Assembly (NCBI GenBank): GCA_947561715.1
Contig: OX387204.1
Coordinates: 13,831,001-13,895,000, forward strand
Reading direction: 5' to 3'
DNA length: 64,000 nucleotides
Origin: Ascidia mentula
Taxonomy: Eukaryota > Chordata > Ascidiacea > Phlebobranchia > Ascidiidae
Shown here: piece by piece, positions 38,390 to 56,213 of the stretch
How the letters are laid out: each line of letters starts with the position of its first letter
How positions within the stretch are numbered: position 1 is the stretch's first letter
The notes under the pieces: generated by a model
The model's input: only the letters and a program-made list of their open reading frames with translations
Database searches by the model: none
Told to the model about the DNA's origin: nothing
Position numbers and translations under genes: made by a program

Positions 38390-39450
38390 TCAATTTCCAG
38401 AGCCACCGAAACGCCAACAACAGACGGCCTCGTGGCAGTTCATGCAGTTTCCAATCGCCGCATAAGAGTCATTGGAGGGCGTCTGCCGCGTAACCAGCTT
38501 GAACGGCAAGTGCGACCTGGTTGGCACCTTCTTCGTGGGGCTTCGTAGGAGTCCCGGCATTAGATTTAGCAAACACAATAGAACGAGCGTCTGGCTGGAA
38601 GGCATTGAGGTGTAGAATGGTATGGAGTCGCGGTTGATGTCAATACTAACCATATAGGCTTGCGGGTTTGTCACTGTTTTTGTTCGCCGTCTGTTGTAAC
38701 AGAAAGGCGTTTTGTACCAACGAGCGCAAACGCATTTGGCAAAGGATCTCTTGTCTTCGAGCCCTCTGTACAAATTCTTTACCAAGAAAATTGCTTTAGC
38801 CAGTCAACCGCGGGCAGTTCTTCGTGTTGTGAATGCATAAGATGCAAACTAGTTCCTATTTACCGCCAACGCCACCGAGTTAGGAAATGAGGCTTATGTG
38901 TCTCCCGGTACATTTCAATGCAAGGTCAGGGAGAACCACAGCAGCCCATACAGCGATTTACGCGAGTTTGCTCAGTCCGTTTACGGGCGACAATGTGACA
39001 AAAAAGAATTCGAGGCTTATGTTTACTTTGGAGAATCGTTCTTCTTTATGTTTACCCCGAGAAGAGAATACGACCTTATGTAGTGGCAAAGATTTCGCGT
39101 CGCTGGTATAAGGTTGACGGTGTACCTCGTCAGCTTGGACAAACGTTTATTTTCCGCCACCTATCAAACCATCAACACGGTCATGTCTTCGCAAAGGACA
39201 CGACCCCGCAAAACGGTATCACAAGCTGTCATGTTTTGAAATGCAGACATACAAAGGCATAGGTAGATAACGGCATCGACTATTGTAAGTCCGCCGAGCC
39301 AATCAAGGAAGCTTGGATGTTAACGTGAGGTGCCTATTCAAATAGTGATGACGTTTTGACACTGCCTCGCCCTGGCCGCAATCTCGACGTTTATAAACGT
39401 TTGGTTTGCACGAGCGGTTGTGGATATAATGCAGAGATAGGAGTCAAATG
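38390..39450 (+). pseudogene. Possible decayed coding sequence, family unknown
   Basis: This patch is GC-richer than its surroundings. Its protein-like frames are interrupted by several stops. The best stretch (about 38850-39083) reads TELGNEAYVSPGTFQCKVRE, then an SDLREFAQSVYG segment and FMFTPRREYDL, faintly like a Tudor-type fold. Upstream, WQFMQFPIAA and CDLVGTFFVGLRR are in the same general direction. Introns cannot be placed. It could be a dead retrocopy, the remains of another gene, or chance. This call is weak. Confidence 0.25.
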
Positions 39451-41443
39451 CGTTTGAAGATAAATGTATTAACTTGTTGTTTTGACGCAACATTTACCCT
39501 TCCATATAATAACGTTTACTAAAAACACAAAGGTAGTAATATCATGAAGTGGAATTGCTTTCAAGCCCACGATAAAGTTGGGTTTATTTAATTCGGACAT
39601 CGTAGCTATTATATGAAAAAAAGGACGGCAAGCTTTATTGTGATAACACTTCAAAGATAGCACTTCAATGCCCCATGCAGTCGCAGCAACCCTGCGTTCG
39701 CTGGCGTTTGCGGCTCTCTCACCAGGGAATTGCAGCGTCAAAAGGCCCGAAAGGCTACGGCGACGTCCTGGACGGAAAGATTGTCGTACGCGACGATTTG
39801 TGTGATAGTGTGAATATTTAATGGGCCCGCCAGGACCATAGAATATAACTTGAGTTGACGGCTTCCTAACGCTATTCCGTATCATTCGGACGTGTTACCG
39901 CAAGAAAGTACTGACGCTTGTGGAGTCACTCCGTTTTCATTACATATCCTAATTTGCCAGCGGTTAGACGAAAATGTGTTGCTAGTTTCAAACTCTATGT
40001 TGATTATGTTGTCTCATTAGTGGTTTGGGTTTTGACCTTTGTGAAGCAACTTTGCTGGGCAGGTTTTAACAGAAATATTTGAAAGTGCGGCTACAACGCA
40101 AGCCAATGAATATTTGCAAAGAATAATATGAAAACACTTTTACAACGCAAAATTGATGAAAATGTCCGTGTTTAGCTCATGTCGTATTACAATTGAGAAT
40201 TGCTGCACTTGCTGCGCAATGCGGCATATTATAATTTTCATGTGCACGACGCTTCGTTGAAATGGAATCGTAGAGGATGTCCGTGCGCACACAACAGGTT
40301 TTGGCAACGAAAATAGATTGCCAATGTTAAAACTGCAAGTTGTGATCTCGCCCTCCGTAATTCGCAACCAGTCGTTGCATTGCGTCACCATGCAACCTTT
40401 AACCGATTTTACCAAGCTTTCTTCTTATGTTGGTCGGTCTTATAGAATCCCTCCTTCCACCCACTTCCTTGTGCTGCAAAAGCATCGCACTGAAACGACG
40501 CTCTGTTTCACTGAGAAACAATCGAAGTGTCGAAATTTCCTCTGCGTCATGTGCGGTCCGAAAGTCAACAGTTTGCTGTTTGTATGTGGGCCGAGTCTTC
40601 AAGGGCGGAGTGGGTTTTGTGACCGTTCTGTGTCCACAAAACTAACTTGTTAAAAAGGTGCGCGGAACGGTGGAATTGTTATCGCCCGTTATTCTGTTCC
40701 CGACCTCTATTGTGTTGCATGTAAAACCATTGCTATTCTGTATAATAGAGTAGATATTGACTTTCTTATGGAGCGGAGTTGTGCGTCAATTTGAGCTGAC
40801 TGAAACGAATTTACACTGTTCCACATTTGAAAACAAGATGGTCGTAAAACAAAACGACGAGACGTTAATAGGGGTCTTCTATACTTACAACGTAAATTTT
40901 TACCTGGTTGCGTCACTTCTCAGTGACAATTCAATGGCCTTTCCGTGTTACTATTGGTTATCGGCCCATCGATCAATGTCTTTGCGACGCAAGTTTGCGC
41001 ATACACTATTCGTTAACACGGGGACGTCATTAATTGCGAAGAAAAATATTAAAATTCATAAATATTTCATATGAGCTGTAGGTTTGTGCCGTTGAGCGAT
41101 AAAAAGTGCTTTCACCAACATCACATCTTCGTGCGAATATATTAACGACGCGCTTTGAAATTGTGTTCTACGCAATTGAACGTTTATCATGCGTAGGTAC
41201 AGTTTCACTGGCTTTGTGCAGTTGTTGCTTAATTGTAAAAAACAACGAAGGATCAGGATGAGAGTAATTGTGTGCATAGAAAATTGAGGCTGGTCTTACA
41301 TATCTGTAAGCAGATGTTTCGTCAACAATAAGCAAATCGTCATTTGACCACCCCTCTAAGCCAATAACCAATGCAATCTATTACTTTGACAGACTCACTG
41401 TTTACCGTAGCGTATATAATAACCTTTGCGAACAGCGCTTTAA
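39451..41443. other. Upstream region of the muscarinic-type receptor gene
   Basis: No gene is recognised. Several overlapping open frames on both strands (39469-39885 minus, 40318-40653 plus, 40757-41074 plus) lack motifs. A TATA-like TATATAAT at about 41411 lies 30 bp before the receptor start codon. It is probably too close to act as its core promoter unless the 5' UTR is nearly absent. Confidence 0.4.
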
Positions 41444-44400
41444 ATGGAATCAATGACGACTGCGGCCACCGGCGCGTTCCGGGAAGACAATTATTCCTTT
41501 CACGCCTCTAGCTGCAAGCTATCACCTGCTACTGGTCCCCAAAACGGGTCTGTTCACAGTATGGAAGTGATCGTGTTGATGTGTGTCTCGGCTGGTCTGT
41601 GCAGCTTCCTTACCATTGTGGGCAACTCCATCGTCATCCTCTCCTTCGTTATCAACAAGAACTTGCGCAATTTCAGCAACTACCTCATTCTGAGCTTGGC
41701 TGTCAGCGACCTTACCATCGGCGCTTTCTCGATGAACGTCTTTACCACTTACACTGTGAATAACTCGTGGACGCTGGGGACGGTTATGTGCAAAGCATGG
41801 CTCACAGTCGATTACACCGCCAGCAACGCCTCTGTCATGAATTTATTGGTTATCTGTTTTGACAGGTAAGGCTTTTGGTGGATTGAAAAAAAATTAAAAA
41901 TCAAGGGATTTTTCTGTATTTCGTTTTCTGTTCATTTTTTTCGTTATAGATATTGACCGACAAAACTAACGCGAAGGAACACAAGTCAATGTCATGTTTT
42001 ACTTAAACTTCCATTCTTTCATGTTTCCATTTATGTTTAAGATGTATGGCACATAGTAGAGGCTTTCCCACCATGTTTCGTTTTAACTACTTTAGTCCCT
42101 ATAACAGTAGTTCATTAAGCAAATGAAAAGCAATAAACAGACAACGGAACTCCTAAACTTTTAGATACCTCGCCATCACCAAACCGGTGAAATACCGCAA
42201 GTGGTGTACCCCGCGACGGGCAGGCATGGCCATCGCAGGAGTATGGGCTCTCTCATTCCTCATGTGGGGCCCAGCAATCATCCTGTGGGACGTTATATCA
42301 TCTGGAAGTCATATTCGAGAGAACGAGTGTTACATCCCGTTTCTGGAGGACAACGCTGTTATTACTGTGATCACAATCGGAATCGCGTTTTACTTTCCCG
42401 CTCTATTGATGTGCGCCCTCTATCGAAGTGTCATCTACAAACTAAAGAAGCGTAGACAGTAAGTTCTATGGAAAAATTTAATATGATTTCGCCCAAGTTG
42501 TTTAGTTTAGGTTGCTATGGTTATGGTTAACAACATGTTGGTGACTTCTGATTTTTTGAAAAAAACTTTTTGTCAATTATTATCATTCCAGAAAATATGT
42601 CTAAACTATAACTAAATCAGTAGACACAGGCAGTTAAACAGAGGTTAACAATACAATGTTTTTATGTTTTTCACCCTTCCCATTTCGACAACAACCTTAG
42701 GTTTGGACGTCATTGTTGTGACCTACATATAAATGCCATCAGCGGTTACTGCTTCACAGTTGGTGGCCCCACACGTAGTTAAAATTAGTTCGACATTGTA
42801 AATAGTGGTCCTGCCATTGTGTGGCCAGGAGCACAGCGTCCAGCAGCTTACCATTCAGACAACGGGTGGTCTTAAGCTAAAAAACATTAAAAGCCACCTT
42901 GAAATGATGGTAACGACGTCAGCACACGTTAAATGTAGAAAATTCGGGGCTATGACCAACTGCAGTGAGTGTAACCTGCGTGTTTGCAAACAAAAATTAT
43001 GTATACACAATGAACATATGGGGAAACCTTTAACAGGTTTGGGACAATTACGAAAAACCTATACCTGTTTGATGGAAATCATTTCATTTCGATTTTGTGA
43101 AGTTTCCACATCCATTTTGATTACGGAATATTCCCGAAAAACAGTTCATATCTCCAACTTAATGCTAATTCCGCAGTAATATAGAAACCAAAAAGAAACA
43201 TGGGAAAATCCATAGTTATACTATTTTTTCAAAACATTTTAAATTGGCGGGCGGTGTTTGGCTGGAACAGAGAGACCGCATGTAAACGAACTTTCTGCCG
43301 CCACAAAACAAACGGCTGATGCATTAAAACCTATTTGAGTTTGAAGAGGAAGCTCGGATGTCAAAATTACGGGATTAAGTGTTGGACTGAAACATGACCG
43401 CACGAACCGCATGGGGTTTTCGGTTCAATTTAGACGTGGTACCGATTTCACCAACGATATTACAAACGCTGATTTAAATAATAAACAAAGACGTGCATGC
43501 GCGAATTATTCAAAACTCCCCTTTATCCCACATAACTCCGATTTTGAGTAAAATATTTCTATGATTCATCATTACTTCTCCCTGTTGCTGCACTTTGCAG
43601 CAACGCTTTCGCAAATGGACTACACTTAAATCAATTAAAATACAAACTTGTTGTTTTTATCTCCGTTCGTTTGATAGGTGACGTATTCGACCGAGGCGAT
43701 AGAGTCGACCCCAAACCCAAATTTAACTTAAAATGGGTTTTGTGGTTTTGTACCGCGATCAATTAGGCCTCGCCTGAAATGACGTCCGTGGTTTTAGGTT
43801 ACACGGCCTTCTGTGCACGTCACCTCCCCATCGCTATAAAACTATGTCCAATCATCCCGCAGCATCGCTAACGCACTGTGGTGGAGCCAAATGGATATTT
43901 GAGAGACTCAAATTTAAGTTTCGGCCCCCACATCTGCGAGCGACCTCTTATCGATCCGTTGTAATGGACGCGCACAAAAACGGAATCTATATTTCGGGCT
44001 TACAATAGCAAAAGCACATTGCTATTATATTCGATTTTAAGCACTGCGAACTAACGACGCACTTTATTTAATCGCTTGGAAGTTGTTTATCAAGATACCA
44101 GCTATCAGATATATGTTATATATGATGCTGTTTACTGTTTCGAATTAAGTTGCCCTCATTTAGGGCTCGGTGTAATGTCCAATTCAAGTAAACAGTAAAA
44201 AATCGATTTTGCGACAATGATTTCAAATGTAAACAAACTTCGTGTATAATTAATGCGAGGTTGTGGTGTTGTAGTCGTTGCCAAATTTTCATGACCCGTG
44301 TGATGGAAAAAAATTGACGCTCCCAGCGAGTAAGAACTCACGAACACTCGGTATTATCGCAAGTGCGCCAATGAATCTTCCATTGTTTCGGAAAGTTACA

Positions 44401-46325
44401 TCATTTTCAAAATATTCCCTCTAAAAAGCTAGATAATCGGTTGCTATAAAGGTATATACGGTTTAATGATGAACTGTTTCCTCGAAGAACGTGACTGAGG
44501 TCTTAAAAACTGTGTTCAACTTTTCCCAAATGCGGCCAGACTAATTGCACTTAGCAAGATGCACCACCAAACATCTCAAAAGCAATCCAGCAGCTTAAGT
44601 TTCCCTTATGTCAGTGAATAGAAGGTTTGGAAAGGCTTGCACATGCTTTAAATTTTCTATAGGCCGGTTATGGGTGCTAACAATTTGTATGGCAGCACAA
44701 TGTAAACTGAGCCGTCAGTTTTTCCGAACTCGTTTCCTCCTTGCAGCTCGTAAGTCAGCGCATGGATGACTGTATGTATTTGCATTATACGCAGCACAAG
44801 CTACTGTATAATTGAAGGCTGAACCATCAACAAAACGCAACAGCACAACTCGGCAAGCCTATATGTTCTTCTATTTGGAAATTATACCCTGATATCCGAA
44901 TATCGAAAAAGAGAGAAAAAACGTTTTACAGCATTTTGTAAAATTGAGTTTTTTTACCCTTACAGCATTTAACCGTAGGATTTCTGAGCCTTTTCATTTG
45001 TTCAAATATCTATAACTTCGTTTGTTAAGTTCGTAAATCAGATTCAAGACCCTTACAATAGAAATGGACGAATGAGTTTTCCACAAAGAGTTGAATTTGA
45101 TATACAATTTGCACGTCTGTGTTCCCTGTCTGAACTTGGAGCGTGTTTCACTTGTGCACGCTAGGCGTTAAAGCCTTCTGTTCAAATTTGCTTAGCAGAG
45201 ATTTTAGCGCACGCGAACCTGCCAATCATTCTCCCACTTGCGACTATCGTTACTTCTTCGGTTGGTTGCTTCGTATATAGAAAGGCTCTTCTGGCAATTC
45301 ATAAGCGCTGATTTTGTCCAACATTTTGGTTGTTTTGTAAATTATCAAATTGCCCTCAAAACTAATGCAATATTTTTGTTAATTAAATCGGACATTTTGT
45401 ACAGAAAAAGACATTTACTTAAATGATCAGAGTTATCTTGATACAAACAAAGACTTATATGGATAAATTGTATCTTTTCAGTGGCGTCCGCTCGCTCATC
45501 AAGAGCACTACGTCGTCAATAGCACCACCGGACACGGAGTGTTTCGAGCATGCCAACGACGAATACAAACTTCTGCGCAAACCTACTTTCGAGAAGAAGC
45601 CACACGGAAAAGTGGAAAACGGTCGGAAGAGCAAAGTGTGTAATTCGTCTCTGAAACGCGCCAGGAGCCTTCAAATACATTCATCAGCACTATCTGCTGC
45701 CAAGGTTGAAGATAAAGAAAAGCAGGTGATTCGTCGACCTGGAGACTGCCTTCGCGACTCCACTGAACAACAGGCATCCAATGGAAGCAGGTTATCCTCG
45801 GGAGAGTCATTTAAAGGCCGGAGAACCCTCTCCACCAGCAACAACGGGGATGAGGAGGGACTTCAGAGGAGCGTAAGCTTCTCTTCCTCCTTCCGCTCGC
45901 GGGAGCACTCTTTCCGGAAGTCCCTCAAACGAGGTTCATCTAATCGCGCCTCCATGCGAATCCTCCGCGAACGGCGGGTCACTGTGCTCCTAAAGTTCAT
46001 CCTAATGTGTTTCATCATACTGTGGCTGCCCTACAGTCTCATAGTAGTGATCACAGCCTTGTGCCGCAATTGCCTCGTCCCGGCCTTTGCGTGGAACCTT
46101 GGCTACTGGCTCTGCTACCTTAATAGCACTGTCAACCCCATTTGCTACGGTCTGTGTAACGAGAACTTCCGTCGGACATTTAAGGCCATTCTCACAACCC
46201 GCTGGTGGACGAAGGAAGCACGCAAGTATTTAAGAACCGGACGAGTGGCTGGAAAACGAAATCGGTCACCGAGCAGAGAAACGTCAGAAATCAAGCGAAG
46301 GATCACGGAGATGTATCGAAAATGA
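41444..46325 (+). CDS. Muscarinic-type acetylcholine receptor (class A GPCR)
   Basis: This is a seven-helix plasma-membrane receptor, expected to bind acetylcholine and couple to G proteins. Its exons are 41444-41865, 42165-42458 and 45482-46325, giving 519 codons plus stop. The N-terminus has NYS and NGS glycosylation sites. TM3 [15 protein letters not shown] holds the amine-binding Asp123, and DRY (140-142) spans the first intron. The second loop CYIPFLED and TM5 IAFYFP are muscarinic-like. TM7 [16 protein letters not shown] is almost the muscarinic consensus, with NPICY. The third loop (about residues 228-400, Ser/Arg-rich) carries the 3 kb second intron. In TM6, WLPYS (Trp420) has Ser424 where muscarinic receptors have Asn 6.52. 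H3 histamine receptors are the alternative, but TM5 and TM7 favour muscarinic. The subtype is not assignable. Confidence 0.9.
42459..45481 (+). other. Large intron 2 of the muscarinic-type receptor
   Basis: This 3.0 kb intron splits the third cytoplasmic loop. Apart from a degenerate SINE (44240-44385) I see no gene. The open frame at 42805-43179 has no motif. Confidence 0.6.
44240..44385 (-). mobile_element. Degenerate tRNA-derived SINE
   Basis: On the minus strand TTGGCGCACTTGCG leads to a B-box-like CGTGAGTTCTTACTCG and GCTGGGAGC, followed by a T-rich and ACTACAACACC-type body. It looks like an old tRNA-headed SINE. The A box is poor. Confidence 0.4.
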
Positions 46326-49300
46326 CGTAATTTGTCCACCGCTCATGCCATTTTGAAACAAATGATAATGTACAACAGGCGTGCAGTAAATATGGGTACT
46401 AATTCAATGCCATGAGATCACAATTGTGTAGCCTATACTGACGTAACTCCAGACGACGTAAGTGTTTGAATGGTGTCGGTTTATACTGCATACTGACTTT
46501 TTGACAATTTCATGACTATTTTCGCATCATACGATGCTTTTGCTGGCTATATTATTATGGTCGAATCTGGCAATCAAGCCATTGCTGCGTTTGAATTGTG
46601 TCTTTTAATCTCTAAATTCGGATTGAATATTGGTACTTTTGCAATCCCCGATAACGCTTTGTCAAAATGCCGAAATTAAACTTTTGTCGTAAACTCAGGG
46701 TCACATACCAACATGAACATCGCACTCCGAAGGTCTCTTGACTTTCTGATGCCCTGGTATCACTGAAACATCCGACACTGCAGACTTATTGACTACTTTA
46801 CTGATTCGTGTTTCACCTTCCTGTGACATTATGACGAAGCCGTCCAGGCAGAAAGTCAAGCAATTAACTCGGAAGAATGCTTCTATGAAGTGTGTACGAC
46901 TGTTGTGTGATTTGAGACCTTGATTTGGCACATAGATATTACACAGTAAAGTTTTTGCCTTCATTTTTGCTGGTTGTTGTTGAAAGTTCCCATTGTTTAG
47001 TGTTGTTTATTCCTCGTGCAAGCAAAAATACATACACAAGGTTTGGGATTAGTTGATATTTTGATAAAGCTTTGTGGAAATGGTCAAGCTGCAAAATTAG
47101 AAATATAGTACTAGCAATATGCCAATAATGCAGTACTTCTCTGTTTCGTCGTTCGCTGCAGCAGTGTTTGGCATCAAATTTAATTTGTGCAAACACAAAA
47201 ACTAGATTCAAAACGTTTCGGTGACTTAGATAGTAAAAACGCATGCTGATAAAACGATATAACTCTGTTTTAAAAGAATGAGGCGATTTCAAAGTTGCCA
47301 AACCAACAAATCTACATCGTTTATTCGATAGGGGCCAATGTTACCCTGCCCACTTTCTGGTTCAACGCCGTTAAAATATACGACCGTAAACCATGTCAAC
47401 AAATGTGCGGCGTCATATGCCTGATACACCTATATGCGGAAGAGGCTTGGCAAATCGCAAGCTGATGAACGACCAATTGCATTGCTGCGCGATATCCAAC
47501 AGGTTATTGGGCATCGTTCATAAACACAGGTGATTCATTTGCGGATGGTGCCGTACGCCCATAAGCTTGTTTTAAATTTCAGCCGTGCAATTAGGATATA
47601 CCTACACATTGTTATATTTACAATGAATTTGTTGCTGTTGGAATCCATACCACAATAATTACAAACAAATTTGCCCCATGTTAACGCCCCGAAACGACAG
47701 TTTTCGTTACAAAAATTCCTCCGGAAAATTTGTCACAAATATTTTGCGATTACGCGGTTTAACGAAAAAAAAAATTGCTAATGAATTTTGTTCAGTCAAA
47801 AAAAGCACAACGCTACTGATCGTTATCGACCAGGTGTTAGGAAGCGCTTCCAAAAAAAATCCTTCAGTCAACAATGCCACGATTTTATTGTTTAGCATTA
47901 CTCCCAAAATATCACACGGTGTTCCCAAACACGTCATCCATCATCCTGTATTGACTAATTGTCACCAAAGGTTTTTTTTACACACGGCATCAACGCACTT
48001 TCAGTCAATTTGTCGTTGTTTTAGTCTCACTAAACAGTGAAACACACATGTCATTGCGTTATTTATTACTTTATACAAGGTCTGACGCAAAAGCCAGGTG
48101 AAAAGATTCACAGAGCACTTACATAATCGATTGCCGTCAAAGTCGTCGTCTAACGGCTGTGTTGGTTCGTTGTGTTGCGTTTGGACTTCTCCATACCGAC
48201 CGCTATTTAGGCATTTCACCCTTGATCGATTTCTATATGGTGAATTACTTGCGGGCATACGCGCGTTTTCCATAAGCCTTGGCGGCTAAATTACAAATAA
48301 AAACGGGTGACATCGTATTGTGAACAGTCCAATAATTAACAGATTGAGGTTTGAATTCCAAAAAAATGGCACCGAAATTTGTAGCTATAGGTTCTTGGTT
48401 ATTGCAATACTTTTGCAAAAAAACTTTAGATGATCATTGTCATTTGCGCAATTTGGAATTCAGTGTAATTTAATATTCAGGCTTTCCTAGTAAAGCAGTT
48501 TCTACTTCAACTGTTGTTGATAAAGATGGAAGTAATAACAAAAAATACAAGTTCAAGTTATTTTATCAATCGAGTGTCGTTAATTGTTTTCTCCTATAAA
48601 TACTTTAAATACCGAGATATAAAATCACTGCTTTTAGGACCTTCATAATTAATGCCAAAGTTCGCATTCCTTTTCAAGATCGTATAAGCTTTAAGTATTT
48701 GCAACTGTTTGAGGGCATCACAAAAATATGTAAAAGAGCTTGCAGTTTTCATGCAGAAAAAGGTCCGAAGCGACAAAGGCATAACAGCGCCGCCGCGCGA
48801 TAAAAACGATATGCACAATGTGCTGTTTGCTTGCTTGCGCTTCTACTGCTGTTTACACCAAACAAAATTCTGTAACACCATAACGATCCAATTTGGCTCT
48901 TGCTGCCGGAGAAATTAGCAATTACCCGTTCAGGCTCATGCATTATTAATCCAAGGTATTTATTTTGATGATCCAAATCTTTTTAACACTTTTTTCCTCG
49001 ACCCTTTATTTTCCAAAGCCCCGTGATGACTTTTGGTTCTCTAACTTACAGGTATCGGATGTCGTATCGTATTTTGTTACAGTTCACCGAGAAGTTGTAA
49101 AGCCATTAATATTTGACTAGCGATGGTTTTTTCTTCATCAAAATAGCGAAAAGGTCAACGAATTCACAGGCATACAATGACATTTTTGTTTTCATAACAT
49201 TTGTATTGCACTATTTATAGGCCCCTATAAGGACGAGTTAGTTATGAACATTTTTTAGGTTGCACCAGAAATTTGTTTACTGAACATGACACAACAGTGA

Positions 49301-50446
49301 TTTAAATAAATTTTTATAAAAGACGTTTGACTTTTAAATAGTCAAACGTCTTTTGGAGTTCAATACAAATTTTTATTTTGCAACGAGGAACACAACTTAA
49401 TTATGTAAAATTTTCTTAATTGGGGTTTATTTATTTTCAAGGATGACATGTAACAATTTTGTTCAAATATTCCAGAATCGGTGTTTTGACTGTTAACATG
49501 AATGAACGTTTTTTGAACATAAACTAATTTATTTGGTACATTGGTTGTTGCGCCGAAGTTGGTCTGTCAACAACAATTTCGGATGCCTCGTTAGTTTCCA
49601 TGACACAGTGTATTGAAAACAGCCCGCAGTAAAATGCAAAATTATATTCCATTTCTTTTGGGAGCTATAGTGCAATGTCTGTCATCGGCCTGGTTTCGGT
49701 CAGCTAACCCGCCGTGTCACTATCAATGTCACTGCTGTCTGCTAAGAGTCGAAAAAAGTCATTAAACATTAATGACAAAGTCTTGTTGTATTGCAACGTG
49801 AACCCAATTTCCTACGCATGGCAAATTCAGTTACTACCAATGGCATGCATGACCAACCATGACGCGAGATGTCGAATTTACCGGAAACAGTTTTATCGGC
49901 ACGACAATGCATGGTATAAAATAAAAGTGCAATCATTATCACTTTTTATTCGAAACACCTTGGTTGGGCCCAAATGTGTAGCATATTTGACAATTTAGTC
50001 CAAAATATAAAACGCTATACGTTTACAGTAAAATTGCAAAATGTAGGCTGCAACTACTTCCAAAAGCACCAAAGTTAAGTCAGGTTATTCAGTTTTCTGC
50101 GACTGAAAATTTTAAATACAGAAAATAGTCGTACTGATGGAACCAATAACGGACGTAAATCAGAGGACAAATCTTCTAATCCAGGGTCAGCGACCTCTGT
50201 ATGGCTCCATAGGGTTGGCAAGCTGATTTAAGAAAAAAATATGTGTATAAATGTCCAACTCTCGTTTTATAAGAAAAAGCAAATAATTCACAATCAGTTC
50301 GGTGCATTGCCAAATAGTTTCGACCGCGACACTCGTATGATCTTTATGGTAACCCGGTGTAAGCTCATTTAAGCGTGACGGACTAACGGGATGCATCGCA
50401 GCTTCTCTCACGTTTTGTTGTAGCGCAGTCTTACGTAAATTACAGA
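46326..50446. other. Intergenic region between receptor and fumarase genes
   Basis: This is 4.1 kb of AT-rich sequence. I see no supported gene on either strand; open frames such as 47678-48040 and 46939-47301 minus are low-complexity or motif-free. It contains the perfect hairpin at 49318-49354. AAATTACAG ends one base before the fumarase start codon and could be a trans-splice acceptor. Confidence 0.5.
49318..49354. repeat. Perfect 15-bp inverted repeat
   Basis: AAAAGACGTTTGACT, a 7-nt loop TTTAAAT, and AGTCAAACGTCTTTT form an uninterrupted hairpin. No T-run or coding context explains it. Confidence 0.85.
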
Positions 50447-55546
<5,100 letters not shown>

Positions 55547-56213
55547 AGTCTTTTTCACCGATTTTTGTGAATTGCGAAGTAACCAGTTCGTTTCTTTCCA
55601 TATATTTGTTTCTTTCCGCCTTTCGTGGTTGCGCTACGAATAAAGTTCACAAACCTTTGAGAGTCCATTTATTACATGTACTTTCTGCTTGACTTCGACC
55701 CAAGATCACGTATATGGGCTACTTTTACGCAAAAGCATCAACTAGGCTTGAGCCACCGTCTCGCTAATGACCTCGAAATAGTTACATTGTAGTACATTTT
55801 CTTTAATTCACTATAGCCAGACATTTGGCAGAAACTGAAGTAGAAACCATACATTTGAAGGAATGGTTGTGTTGTATTTACAAAAAAAATTTAGAACCAC
55901 AAAGCTCACTCCTTACTAGGCGTTTGCAGATTGTCTTGCAACTCCTGTCGGGCAAAGAAAAGCCGCCGGAAATTACCAATCATATAGCAGGAGAAAATTG
56001 CTTCAACAAATGATTTCTACATTCAATCGCGTGCCTTGCGCACTGCATTGAATGGCTGTAAAGGTGCTTTAGGCCAGCGGTGTGTTGTAAATTTACGAGA
56101 TGCTTATTCATGTACAAAATCAGGCAAAATGTTTTTCAGATTTATTCGTAGCAAAGACTTAGGATTGACGCATTGAGAAAAGCATGATGGATTCTCTAGA
56201 AAGCTGAATCAAA
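55547..56213 (+). other. FH 3' end and short intergenic region
   Basis: AATAAA at 55639-55644, 93 bp after the FH stop, is the likely poly(A) signal. The remaining roughly 570 bp before the next start codon show no gene. Confidence 0.6.

Noticed and set aside
41411-41418. TATA box of the muscarinic-type receptor gene
   Set aside because: TATATAAT lies only about 30 bp before the start codon, so the transcript would begin at or after the ATG. It is probably coincidental.
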